Source: Sapria himalayana (lineage: Eukaryota; Streptophyta; Magnoliopsida; Malpighiales; Rafflesiaceae). Taken from it: 64,000 nt of DNA. A model generated the notes under the pieces. It was given only the letters and a program-made list of their open reading frames with translations. It ran no database searches and had not been told where the DNA came from. Location of the stretch: positions 661,494-725,493 of the forward strand of contig JAREIK010003431.1 in the NCBI GenBank assembly GCA_029783825.1, read 5' to 3'. Numbering within the stretch: position 1 is the first letter of the stretch; every line of letters starts with the position of its first letter. This document shows, piece after piece, positions 45,665-58,900 of this stretch. A program made the position numbers and the translations under genes.

Positions 45665-48243
45665 CTTTATTATGTTGTTTAATTTTATTGGTTAGGTAGT
45701 ATCACAAATACTCATTTATAATGGTAACTCATCAACAAAGATCCATATGTATGTGAGTCATAAGATTTATAAATATTGCTTTCATTAAGATATCAATCCC
45801 ATTGATATTGTATCTATAGATTAATCAATTAATAGTGAGACAACTCAAATCTAGTAAATTAGAAATTTTGAATTGTGGTATCAATTTTAGATATGTGATT
45901 TGTTCATTTAATTTCGATGATGAATATTCAAATACCTCAAATTTTATTGGATTTGGATATAAAACAAATGTTAAGTTATTCTATAATGACTATTTACCTT
46001 GATGATATAAGGTGATTGTTATTATTAAGCTCATTTCAAATGGTAGTCCCCTCATAATTCTCCTCTTTGTACATCACCACAAAAATAATAAATTATCTTT
46101 ATTCAATATTCATTCAGAATCGCATACCTTTTAGGCAACTTATTAACTATCCTTGATGGTTGTTTTATATGTACACTCTTATTCTCTGGTTTCAAGTATC
46201 ATAAAGACCAAGAATTTACATGATTTTATAAGAGTTTGCACTTTTAATTTCATAAGTCTCATACTTTCACAATCAACATATGCTTCCCTCATATTTCACC
46301 GGTGGGAATCATATGAATGAAAGCAACTCAAAAGGGCTATCATCATCTTATGAATCATAATATAATCGTGCATGCCTCAAGGATTACTTATCACCAACCT
46401 CTTTAGTAATGATGCAAATTCAACTTTTAATATGAAATACTTAGGAGACTATTCTATATAACATTTATCCTAATTAAGAACTAGTTCTTCTAATATATAT
46501 CATTAAATTATCTTGTAAAATCATTCATATTTTTGGTATCATAAGTAGCATGCTCATAATAATTAATATATCTAAAACATAGATTTCAACTTATAGGTAT
46601 ATCTTACATATTATGGTTAGAAGGGTTATCTCCTCCTTCTTATCATATAAACAAGTGAGTCTCATGGTATGGCAATTCCTTCTACCATATTAATCTTACA
46701 CAAATTCATCAATAGTCAAAACCCTAATTCAAATTCTATATAATCATCCAAACCATCAAGTTTCATTATATTACATAAATTAAAACTCATTCATTAATAT
46801 AAATTCATTTATATATTACACAAATTGAGTTATATAAACCCTAAACCATATGTTATTTTGATAGAAATTCTTGAATCTTTTCTAGAGAGGAATAGTATGA
46901 GAGCCATGTACTCTAATTATAGAGATTTTCTTATTTACTGCATCCATTGAAGTATAAAATTTTTCACTAAGGTTTGAAATTTGTGCTTAGATTTTTTTTA
47001 GTACGTTGAAGAAAAAGAAGAATGAAGATCTATCTTGACCCTTCTCTCTTCCTTTTTATAATCGAATGATTCTAAATCCTTTTAAGTTCTAAAAGATCTA
47101 GCTTTAGTATTTATCTCTTAAGCTCGATGTCATAACTCTAAAAAGTAGCCACAAGTCTAAAATATATTCCAATCTTTCTCTAACACGAAGTTATGATATT
47201 GGGCAATATCCATGGCTTGTGCCTTATACCTTTGTAATACAAAGTTGCAACATATAGAATAGTCATAACTTCTAAGCTCGTCTTTATTGTTCATCATATG
47301 TATATGACATTATGAAATGGCCATGACACTATGAATCACCTCTCATATCATAATATGGTCTTGATGCTAGAAAATAACCATAACATTGACATTGGTCTCT
47401 CTTGATCATTATATGGTTGTGATGCTGAAAAATGGCGGTGACATAATGAATAACATTACTTGTATTTTAAGTGGTCATGGAACTAGGAATAATGATAACA
47501 CTAGTCTTGACTTCTCTCATATATCATATAGCTACAACACTATAAGAAAGCTACATCACTACAATTAGCCTAGACATAAAAATAATGTCTTTTTCTTCTC
47601 TTCAAGACATGAGTCATGACCTTGGAGAATAGTCATGCTAAAGTAAATACCATTTGTATTACTTCATGTCCAAAAGTTATAACACTAAATAATTGTTGTG
47701 CCTTTGGCTTAAGTAGTTACTCCATAACTTTTTGTAGCTTAAAAGTCATAGCTTTATAAAAAAGTCATAATTATGACTTGAGACAACCAAACCATATTAA
47801 TGATAAAGCCACAAAATTAGAAACTAGCCATGACTTTTAGTACCATTAGGTTCCTTGATTACTATGACATGAAATAAATATTATAGCTATTTAAATATTA
47901 TGAGATAAATATGGTTATGACTCCATGATAATATCATAATCACAAAGAATATATTATATAGTTGAAGAATTATGTTAACAAGTTGGTAGAGTCATGACAT
48001 ACAAATATTGTCATAACTAATTGGGTATAGTTTTAGCCAGTAATATATGTCGAAATTAAATGATACTCCATAATCTATCCATAAATCAAAAATCTCTAAA
48101 AATCTATCAATTTAATGATTATTCATCAAAATCTACCAAACCTCCAAATTCATTTAATTGATCCATAATTATCTCATTCTCATGTTTACACATCATCAAA
48201 AATTGCCAAAATATTCAATGTTGTTTAGTAATTTGAACACTCA
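45665..48243 (-). repeat. Right (5') LTR of gypsy element 2
   Basis: Begins CTTTATTATGTTGTTTAATT and ends near ATTTGAACACTCA. It is about 2.58 kb, slightly longer than the others because its GTCATGAC-type internal repeats (47270-47600) have more units. Confidence 0.8.
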
Positions 48244-48274
48244 TAATATTTGCACTAGAAATATGCCGAAAAGT

Positions 48275-48475
48275 AGTGATAAAAAATTATAATATATCCA
48301 CCGATATATCTTTTTCAAGAATATCCCTAAATTTTAAATATTGATATATCCATCAAACCAAATATATCTATCCTTGATTGGTGCTCATATACAAATACAC
48401 ACCGATATATCCATAAAATCCAAGTTTCGATATATCCATAGAAACTAGTATTTTAATTCTTGCTTAAAAGACAAG
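48275..48475. repeat. GATATATCC-rich short dispersed repeat, copy 1
   Basis: A block of about 200 bp with several GATATATCCAT units. It matches 57185-57425 in order, including AATATCCCTAAATT, ATATATCTATCCTTGATTGG and TAAAATCCAAGT. It starts with (A)GTGATAAAAA in both copies. It has no coding content and may be a MITE-like element. Confidence 0.65.
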
Positions 48476-51240
48476 TATTTCATAAAATTATATTTTAGAT
48501 AGATTTTGACAAAAAAAAATAGTGAAATCAACTATAAATCTGGTTTGTGAAGTCATTAGAACCAATGCTTGATCAATATGTGAAGGCAATGCATAGTTTC
48601 AGCACCATGACATAATCATTATAGAATAAAAATCATATAATACAAAGTAAGTTTATATTGAAACATTTGTTTGATATCATGTCATCATAATACAGTAAGC
48701 AACTTCTTAAGTCATGGAATACTTTTAGTACCACATTATCATCCTCGTTCATACATATTGATGTCATGACATTGCTCATGACATTCTACAACAAGATGAA
48801 ACATAATTGATTCAATGATATTCTTTGATGTGACTTCAATTCAATGTCATGATATTGAATTTATTGAATAGCTATCATCAATGATAAGACCTGAGTATAT
48901 AAAACTTTACTTAATGAATTTCAAAGGAGAGGGAGTAATCAAAGAGAGATATTTGGAAGAATTCAGAATTACCATAAGTGTGAATGTGGCCCCAATTAGG
49001 ACACAACCTCAAGTCGAATGCAAAACAAAGTGGATTGGTAATTGGATTTGAAACCTAGATTTTAATGATGACTACCTTTGGGGATACACGATTCAAAGAG
49101 ATGATTCTAAAATCTCTTCACTGTAATTGCTTTCCAATGTTAGGCTATCTAGAAACTTAAGGATGGTTCATATAATTGTGTATAATTGATGTGATTTGTA
49201 TTAAAAAATTGTGGTTTTGTTATGTATTGAATATTGATGGATAAGAGTATTTCTTAGAAAATTAATTTGGGGTTTCACCATTCGATGGATACATGTGTGT
49301 TAGATATGGTGGATGGTAATTGAAAACCTAGGAGAAATAATGTAAGAGGTGAGCATCAATAAGAAGTGATAGCCCTATGGCTCTCATCCTCTTCTAATAG
49401 ATTTATTTTTGAAATTACTAGGTTAGCATAAATTTAATTGATTAAGTATGACACAAATATATGTATGATCATATCATTGTATATCTGATAGAAGTACTAG
49501 CTCAAAATGATATATAAAATATTTAGAACATCTAGCTTAGGGGTTCACAAATCCTTAGGAGTTATGTGTTGATTGTGGTTCATGTTGATAGGTAGGACAT
49601 GGTACACAAGTAAGGCGATGTTCATCTACAAGAAGTGATAGACATGTGATCATCTTTATTTTTTATGGTTTCCATGAGTGGAATTATTTGGGTGATGCAT
49701 ATTTTTTTAAAGTGAGTATGATACTAATGATACTCAAAGTACAAATACTTTTACAACCATATCATTATATGTCATCTTGAATAATCGAGACAAGAGAATA
49801 GAGATGTATAGTTATAATAATAATCAAGGAAAATTGACATATTTCCTAAAAGGAATAGAAATTATGGGGTGAATAATGGGTAGCTATATGAGATTTGGTG
49901 AACATAATAGGTATATCGAAGGTACAACAATAAGAGGACTATCCATAGTGGTAATAAGTCATGGTTTATAATCTTTTGAATGTTAACAAAGTGATGAGAG
50001 ATCTCACATTATGTTACTTTTCATCCAACAAATAGGTATTATTATTATAACAATAGAAAAAATATCATCATAGATAAAAGAATAAACTAATTCTAGAATT
50101 TAAGCATCTTTCCAAGATAGTTATATATATTCTCAACTAGAATAATTAATTAATTCAATATAACTTAATTAAAATTTCATACTAATTCCTGTGAGATTGA
50201 TATCTAGACTTATATTCATTTTATTGCTAGTATAACCTATATACTTATAGAATTATGTTAGGTGCACATACACCCAATGAGTTTTCGGTGCATTATAGAT
50301 AACCATCAAAATTTTGGAATAATAGCAAAGTCACAATAGTGTGTTTAATCTTTCTATTCATATTAAGGTTCTTGCATTATTCTCACATATGTTTTATTAA
50401 AAGTGAATCACTTTTAATGTGTTAATTTAACTCGTTAGATTAATATTTGAATTAAAAAATATATTCTTTCTTTTTATAATTCTTGTAAAGTTTTCCACTA
50501 AAATCTAAATGCTTTTCTAGAAATCTATCATGACCCTTACACACTCTTATATGAAACCTAAACTTTCCCTACTCAAGGATCGAGATGAATGAGGGGGAGA
50601 GGAAAGACTAAGAATCAATAATTTAAATAATTCAAAATTATTGAAATGATTTAAAAAAATTACAACTAACTTGAGATACATCATAAACTCACATCAAATA
50701 TTTTAACCATGTATTTTTTCCTGAAAGTGACAGTATATGCACAACGATTAAGATTACACCCAAACTTACAAATTACTTATAGTTTTACAAAACTAGCACC
50801 AAATCAGCAAGTCAAAAATGTATTGAAATATATCATTCCAGCCTCACACAAACTTTTCAAATAGTTTTATAAAATTTGGCTTCTTGAGCCTAAACAACAA
50901 AGTCAAAATATGCCAACCTACCCATAAGTGGTCAAAATTTTCAAAGGCTGCCACCAACACCACACTTCATGAGGGTTTCTATCATTACCTATACCTGGGA
51001 AAAAATAGGAGTCACCATAAGTGCCTAATAGAAAATTTAAAGAAAACATGGAAAAATTTATATTTTACATCCATAGTCAATATTTTTCTAATATATAATT
51101 TAAAAGGTCGATAAGAAATTTTGAAACCTCTATATATATACATGTAAATAAACATGGATATGCAAATTCATGGAATCATGGCATGTATGTGTTTGTGTTC
51201 TCAAAATATTAATTTTTAAGTTACATCACATTTTCATGAC
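48476..51240. other. AT-rich region without recognised gene
   Basis: Both strands are full of stops. Two loosely similar blocks (49300-49385 and 49570-49645: GGTGGATGGTAATTGA... and GGTTCATGTTGATAGG..., each ending AAGAAGTGATAG) suggest an old local duplication. Nothing else is recognised. Confidence 0.5.
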
Positions 51241-51347
51241 ATGTATAGTAATAGATATTGGGGCTCTACTAGGCCAAAATGAGATATATAGAAAGAAAAA
51301 CTAACATACTAGTTCTAGCTCTAGTCTAGTATCTATTACCACTATGG

Positions 51348-51389
<42 letters not shown>

Positions 51390-52680
51390 CTCATGATTTA
51401 AAGACTCAAAAAAGATACCAACATCTTGCCTGATAACAACCTCTATGGAGCGGATTCCACCACATGCATGCAAGGGGGTTTAAATTCACCCTTCCTGGAG
51501 CACCTCATGCCCTTCCTATGTGGATGTTCTTGGATTTTGAGCCCTCCATGTTTTGGACAAGACTAATAGTCACCTCAAAACAAATTATCTAAAATTACCT
51601 ATATAGAGTCTAATATATCATATATCTCATATATCTTCAAAATAGTTTACATAAAATTTTATACATGTATATCAATATATTTCAACTTCAAAATCTGAAA
51701 TACAATCAATCCATCCTGACCTTAGTATCTTTTATCCAATATCGAGCATTATTTTCTTATTTTTGGAACAATAGATTTTTCATAAATGAACATGGCAAAT
51801 GAGTTACTAACTTATCAAAAATTCATTTTCATGGCATCAAATTCATGAGTTTTCATCAATTCATCATAGACTTCAATTAAAACATATAAAATTGATCAAA
51901 TTAAATATAAGAAACCAAAACAAATGATTTATAGCAAATTACATAATACCACATACTATAATGTAATTATATGTAATTAATAATACAAAAAATAAAATTC
52001 TCACATGAATTTCTAAAGATTTTCTTTCTTAACCAAGATTTTCCAAGTATTAACCATTAAATTCTAGCTCCAAAATTTCAAAACTAAATTTATAGCCATA
52101 ATCAAACCACAAACCAAAATAATCAAAAAATAAAGTTGAAAATTTGAGCAAATTCAAGCCCAATTTTAATAAATCAAATAATAAAATAAAAATACACAAA
52201 CTCACCTTATTTCCTAATCTTACTTATCAAGATTACATCCATCCCTTGATTATTCTCTGTTAAGAAAGATATATTATTGAGTTAGATCAATTTTAAAAGT
52301 GATTTCGAATAAAAACCATGAATTTATGGTTTGTTTGAAGGATCTTGGTGAAGAAACGAAGGAGAAGAGAGGATAACTAAGAGAAAACAAAAAATAATAA
52401 TAATGAGATTGAGAGAAATGAAAATTTTATCTTTTATTTTAGTGAAAAAGACCAAATTGACCCTAGGTTCGAAAGTGGCTCACGGTACTTTTTGAAACTT
52501 CAAAATCATCAAATTTGGTCTTATTCTTCATTATTTTCTATTTTGAATTAATTTGTAAAAACAAAATAAATTTTACCAACTCTACAACCCCTTAATTAGC
52601 AAATATTATCAAATTAGCCAATTTGAGTCAAATTGTTATAGAACATTATGGATCCGAATATTTTTATGCTTCATTATTAA
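51240..52680 (-). repeat. LTR-like dispersed repeat C, copy 2
   Basis: Region 51660-52100 matches 19560-20005 block for block. The longer copy here extends right through GAAACGAAGGAGAAGAGAGG to AAAAAGACCAAATTGACCCT (52447-52466), a phrase common in plant gypsy LTRs. It extends left through GGTGGAATCC-type DNA (51450-51475, complementary strand). It is probably a solo or decayed LTR on the minus strand. No coding sequence is seen. Confidence 0.5.
51350..51384. repeat. (AC)n microsatellite
   Basis: About 17 perfect AC units. Confidence 0.95.
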
Positions 52681-54018
52681 CTATATGTTTCAGTACTTCA
52701 TATGTCCTCCATTTATCTTACTCATACCCCATCACACAATATATAATATGCAAAAATTAATATGATTGTTTCATGCTCACATGGCATGATTCCACAATGA
52801 CAATCTAGAATGTGTTGAACTTTCTTAAGCTCATTCCATAAAATATTGAGAAGGGTAAATTATTCATTACCATAAATCTTTTTTTTATTAGAATGATAAG
52901 ATATTTCTTAATCTGATAACTAAGGTCCAATACTCTAATTAAACCAATCTTGAAGATCCTCCTAGGTTCCAACATAGGTATTGATATAGAGAAGGCTATT
53001 AGCTATCTCTTTTCTGACAAAATTCAACTTTCAAAAAATAACTTTGCTATTACCATGAATCTAAGATTCTTAAAGTAGGCCATTTAGATCTATAAGAGTG
53101 ATTGTATCATTGATGAATCCATCTTTGTTCTTCCTTATGAGCACCATGAGGATTGCATAACTTCAAGTGTCATAGTTATTGACACTGAGATGATGAGAAA
53201 CCAATATCAAACTTGGTATCTTCATTGGAGGAAGCATAGTAGAACTAACAACTAAAAAATTGGTGGTGCTACTACCTCAAGTCATCAGACAAAAAAATGT
53301 GCACAATAGAGATAAAATACATTGATACCATATTACAAGATTGAAGTAGAAAATATGAAATCATATCTAGGTCATTTGATATTCAAAATCCCTTTTGTTT
53401 GACACGCATATACACATCTTTGTCTATCGACTAGGGAACATTCTTGATAAGAAAGAAAAATATTAGATATAATTAATTCCAGATGATATCCGAACATTAA
53501 TAAATTAATATAAAATAACAAAAAAAAAATACCAATATTAGTCAACCTACATATCCTGACTAATCAGAATTTTAACAACTTTTTTTAACTTGAATCAAGA
53601 TATAGTTTATTTGAAATTCATTTATCTGTGTTTTTTTGACATCATCATCCATTACAATATGATGAACTAAATATAAACTTCCTATTTAAAACTAAAGTAT
53701 TATTCATCAATACACTATTGAAAAATATGATATATTTATAATATATACTTCATTTTCATGTTTAAATTTTTTTTTTGGTGCCTTTAATTTTATAGAAAAT
53801 GCTGAATGTTTCAATTTTAGTAATTGAGTGGATCCTGCGTTGCTAATAAAAAAAATGGATATCAAAGTTAAAATACACACATGGACACTCTATGATAATT
53901 TAAAATATATACAAAATCATCATTGAGTGCAAAATGTAAAATGGATCAAAGAAAAATAAGACAAAAGTACCATCATAAAAATAAAAGATTACATCTTTGG
54001 GAAATTGGATCCCATTGA

Positions 54019-54061
<43 letters not shown>

Positions 54062-54358
54062 TTTGTTTGTTTGTGTGTGTGTTGGAAGGTGATGACATTC
54101 ATAATGAAGACCCTAAAACAAAGTTGCGATCAGCATTAACATACTACACCATAGACCGGCATAACTACATGTTAGTATAAGTATTTAAAAAATACTAACT
54201 ATTTAAAAAACATCTTATTTATATGCCCATCAATTTGTTTTAAAATAAGAATATATTGCCTTAAGCATACTTGTATCAAATGGGGAATAGAAGATAGGTA
54301 TGACCCATTTTTTATATAACCATTGTGGATCACCTTCCTAATCCAAGCCATTTAAAAA
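52681..54358. other. AT-rich region without recognised gene
   Basis: A tRNA-primer-complement-like ATTGATACCATATTACAAG occurs at 53313-53331, possibly another decayed LTR edge on the minus strand. A short, less AT-biased stretch (53120-53300) could be decayed coding DNA but matched nothing that I know. Confidence 0.45.
54021..54082. repeat. (TG)n(GTTT)n(TG)n compound microsatellite
   Basis: About 19 TG units, then four GTTT units, then a short TG run. Confidence 0.95.
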
Positions 54359-54690
54359 ATATAGGTGGCCAAGCATAAATCCCATGCTTAAACATTATGT
54401 TGTTACACACATTATGGTCTAACCCATGTTTTTAGCATGTTATACAATATTACATGTAACATGTTTTAAAAAATGCAGGTTATACCATAAGACATGTAAT
54501 CCATTTAAAATATATATATTATTATGTAACATGTGAACCACATCAAAAAAAAAAAAAGAATTTTAAACTTGTGTGCATGACCAACAGGGGCTGCATGCCA
54601 ACATAGCCTAAGGAAACGAGGCCATCCTCTTAGGCCTTGAAAAACCCAATCCTCTGAGTTGTGCCAAATGGATCGCCATTAGACACCTCT
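54359..54690. mobile_element. Old hAT-like MITE related to the one at 18097
   Basis: The ends TATAGGTGGCCAA and TTAGACACCTCTA are diverged inverted repeats. The right part (GGCCTTGAAAAACCC...GTGCCAAATGG) lines up with GGGCCTGAAAAAAATG...GGCACGTC of the younger MITE. The GC-rich motifs appear to have decayed to AT. No clear 8-bp duplication remains, so the boundaries are tentative. Confidence 0.45.
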
Positions 54691-54849
54691 ACTTGTAAGA
54701 AATTTTTGAGTTTTATACTACAATCTTGTACAAAACTTGAAATAGAAAACAATTAAAGGGTTCTGAATTTGCTTTCCTTCATTGAAAGAATTTGATTTTC
54801 CTTTTAGTTTAGAAGTTTGGCTTGTTTTCTTATAGAAGTATGTTGCTAT

Positions 54850-55610
54850 TTGGCTCAAGGAGGAACAAATAAGAAGTTTAGTTGAATATAGTTTTTGTGG
54901 AGACCAATGAACATTGTTTAGTTTATTACAAATTGTAATATACATTTTATTGTGATGAAGCATAAGATGGCTAGTATGTGGAGGTCTGTCAAAGGGACAT
55001 AAATTATCAATGGTTTCTCTTACTGGTTTTTCATTCCATGAATATCAAAAGGGTATTGGTTGATGGCCCTTGGAAAATTGACAATTATCTTTTAGTTCTT
55101 CATCAATTGCATTAGTGGGAGGTACACTAGCACATCCCATGGTTTCATGTCCTTTTGGGTTACAACTTCATAATTTGCATGTCAGATTTTTGTCTTTCTT
55201 TGTTGAAGCACAAATTGATAATTTTGTTGGTCTATTTCTAGACTATGATACAAATAATAATCTACGTGTTTGGAGAAATTACATGCACCTTAGAATGTTA
55301 ATTGATGAGTGTTTCCATTAAAAAATGTAGAGAAAATTCTATGACAAAATGGGACTTGATCTATTGTGACTTTCCAAAGAGAGGGACTTGGAACTATATG
55401 TTTTATATGTGGCTTTATGGGAGCTCAAATAAAATTTGTGATAAATTATTTTACAAACTAGCAGTTGAATTAACTAAGGCATGTGGTGCATGGCTAAAAG
55501 ATCTATTGAAAAAAATTTTTTAGGCATGAAGGTGATAGGTGGCTCAAGGAAGGTTTCCATGATTGATCTATGCCTAGGAAAAACATACATCCTTTTTCTA
55601 GGGCAGATTT
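54850..55610 (+). pseudogene. LINE-2 ORF1 (DUF4283/zf-CCHC_4) pseudogene
   Basis: Motifs in successive frames: NIHFIVMKHKMASMWRSVKG (54941-55000), GYWLMALGKL, VSCPFGLQLHNLHVRF (55139-55186), DYDTNNNLRVWRNYMHLRMLID (55240-55305), then CDFPKRGTWNYMF and, in another frame, CFICGFMGAQIKF. The last retains the first two Cys of the knuckle but not the His and final Cys. This is the standard layout of plant LINE ORF1 proteins. Frameshifts and stops make it dead. Confidence 0.75.
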
Positions 55611-55989
55611 AAAAGTATTTGGTTCAAAATTTTTGAATTTTGTATAGATGGGTTACATGTTCTTTACTAAGCAAATTTCTTTAGTTCATAATTTGTTTTC
55701 TATGACTTGGCATCTGAAAAATTTATGTCTACAAGGAATTGATGTGGTAGTCAATACTCAAAAATCATTACACAACCCTCTTTAGTTATTCAAATGAAAT
55801 GGTGGGTCCTACTATGCAGGCTTCAAAAAATGATAAATTGTTTAAGTTGGAACTAACATAGTGTAGGCAATACTTGTTCAATTCAAGCACTTATCAAATT
55901 ATAAAATCTCAACTCCTAATATTGTATATCTAATTAAAACTTTTTTCGATGCTTCAAAAAATGAGGAGTTAGATGTTAAGTTTGGTTTT

Positions 55990-58900
55990 GAAGGTTCCTT
56001 CAATTTTGATAGGATAGGAAGAGAGACAATTTTCTTCGCTTAGATAATCATAGAATCGTATTGATGCAATGATTACTAAGCCTGAAATAACTTGAAGATT
56101 TATACAATTTATGGGTTTCCTAAACATAAATTACATAAGATGTGAATGATAGGGTTTCATTCAATTTCTATTGCAACTTCCTACCTTCATTGGTGTTGTA
56201 TGGGTGATTTTAATGATTTCTTGAGTGATGAAAATAATTGAGGCAATTTATCTTATCTTACATCCTTTTAATGAGGCTTTCTTGAGGATATGCCTCATAG
56301 TATATTATAGAATATTCAATTGGAAAGCTGCTAATTTATGCAGGTTAGAGGTAGTGGGACAAATCATTGCGTAGAAGAAAGATAGAATAAATCTTGGTTT
56401 CTTCTACTTTGTTTAATATTTTTTTAAAAGCTAGGCTAAAAAAATCGTTGTGTTGATTTGAGAATGGGTACTTCGTGAATCTAATGTACAATTTGTTAAG
56501 CAATAAATGTGGATATATTCTAGTTATATCGATTAGATAGGTCTATTAGATTCTTTTGGCATCTTTGGAAGCAAAGGTTAAGTAATTTTATAGGTAGTTC
56601 AAAGATAAAATTGCATTCTATAAATCTCAAATTACCATTCTCAAGAGCTTTAGGTGCTCATAGAAACTTAGTGATTATTATTCTTGTAAAAGCTATATTT
56701 TCACTCTTCTTATTTAGCAATTTTTTTTTTGAACACATCGTGCAAATTGTTTTTAGTTGAAAGGAGGTTGCAAACATTATAAAATTTTCTATATTATGGC
56801 TTCTTCTTTGAAGAGGGATGATAAAATTGATCGGTTTCATAATTAATTGAAAGTTTGGATAAGATCAAGAGGCAATATGTGATGTACCTCAAGATTAATA
56901 TTAACAATCATTTTCCTCTGTTACATACTTCAATGATATTAAAATAATGGATAATGATTACTACCTTTTTTTCCAATATGGAATTTGTTCAAGTTATTTT
57001 CTTTTCATCATAATGATAAATTTCATGTTTATCTCAAAGTGGCTATCTCATGGTGCTTTCCCTTTATGGTACATTGTTTTAATCCAAAATTGTGAATGAA
57101 ATGAATCTATGAAATATTTGTAGCTTATTTCTTTGTTAAATATGCTACATAAAATTATTGTGAAATAATTATTGATTGTCTAAAGTCAATGATAAAAATT
57201 TCTGATATATTCACCGATATATCTTCATAATATCCCTAAATTCTAATTTTGATATATCCATCAAAATTGATATATCTATCCTTGATTGGTACTCATATAC
57301 ATATACACACTTATATTTCTTTGATATATCCAATATATCTATAAAATCCAAGTACTAATATATCTAGTATATCTAGAAAATCCAAGTATTAATATATCCA
57401 TGAAACTGATATTTTAATCAATATCTAAAGTTAGTGTTGTGTAAGATAATCCCAGATTCTCAAACAATGGGGTAGATGTTTCTGAAGTGATTCATTTTAT
57501 GAGAAAGATAACAAGAAGCAAGACAGGTGATGTGACATGAAAAATAGATATTTGTTAGTGATGATGCTAACAATGGGATTTACAACTCAATTTGTGGATT
57601 TGATCATATTATTTATTTTTACATTAGGTATTCAATGATGGTGAATGGAGATGTTATTGGGCATTTTTTTCCAAAAAGAAGGCTTACATGAGGTTATACT
57701 AAATTTACCTTAATTAAAAGGGTTGTGTTAGGAGGCAAAATTCATTGTGTCATGTTAGTAGGGGAGCTCCTCTAATTTCTCATCTTTAGTTTCCTAATAA
57801 CAATTTTTTTTTCTTCAAGGCTACTAAAACAAAGTGCATGAATATGTTATCTATTTTGAAGAATTATGAGCAAGGTTATGGTAAAGTCATTAATTTGCAT
57901 AAATTATGAATCTTTTTAGCAATAATATTTTGTCTAGGTTTAGGTAGAGTCTCTTTTCCATTCATGTGGTTGCTAAACCACTTAATGCATGAAGTTATTT
58001 TGGGCTCTCAACCCATATCAATGAGAATAATATAGTAGTATTTATTTTTCTTTAAGAATGATTTTGGAAAAAAATTTCAAGGTTGGAAAGTAGAGAGCTC
58101 TTTTCACCTGCTGGTAGTGAGGTTTTTATAAAGTTGTTGTACAAGTTATCTACTCTTATTATATGAATTCCTTTATTCTATCTATTACTTTCTATTAAGA
58201 CCTTTAGAGGATGATGAATTCTTTTTGATAAAGTAAAGATTTATTGGTTGAAGCGGTTTTAATAAGATAAGCTGGAATAGAATATGTGTTCAAATGGAGG
58301 TTGGTATCAGTGTTCACAACCTTCCTAATTGTAATATTGTTATGCTAGGTAGACAAGGTTGCAAGTTCTTCTCTAACCTAGATATTATTTTGTCTGAGTT
58401 TTCAATGCTAAGTATTTTTTTTAAGAGGGGATACTTACCATATCAACGACAACACAACCCTAGCCTAGCTTGAAAAGGTATTTGGTGAGCTTAATTCATT
58501 TTTTTAAGAAAATATTGATGACAAGTTGGAGATGATTGTAGCATTAGTATTTGTAAGGATCCTTGGTTAATGGATGGTAGTGATTTTAGTTCAGCAATTG
58601 CAGTGATACATGGAGAAACCATTTTAAATTTACTCTTATTTATCATCTTTAGAATGATAAACTAATTTGGCATTTTCATAAGTAAGGTCAATACATAATA
58701 AAATTTGGTTATCAATTTTTATAAATAAAATTGTACTAGAAACTTTTATGAACTATATGGATAGTGGAACAAATTTTGAAACTTAGATGTTCATTCTCAA
58801 ATAAAAAGATTGTGGTGGAAATCCTCACATGATTTCAATCCATGTCGAGATTTGCTTCTCAAAAAATGAATTCAATTGGATGATTCTTATATTTTGTGAG

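Larger units (their letters stand above)
31117..48243 (-). mobile_element. Non-autonomous gypsy LTR retrotransposon, element 2
   Basis: This is a second copy of the element 1 family in the same orientation: left LTR (31117-41800, interrupted by a LINE), interior 41801-45664, right LTR 45665-48243. Net of the LINE and its target duplication it is about 8.9 kb, close to element 1. The interior has gag and protease remnants and the same degenerate repeat block, but again no RT, RNase H or integrase. A target duplication could not be identified. Confidence 0.8.

Noticed and set aside
53120..53330. A less AT-biased stretch with a readable segment on + (HHEDCITSSVIVIDTEMM-like)
   Set aside because: No domain or retroelement motif was recognised, and the frame is short and flanked by stops.
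54718..54963. An 81-codon open frame on the minus strand
   Set aside because: It overlaps the start of LINE-2, whose + strand reads as the N-terminal part of ORF1 (NIHFIVMKHKMASMWRSVKG).
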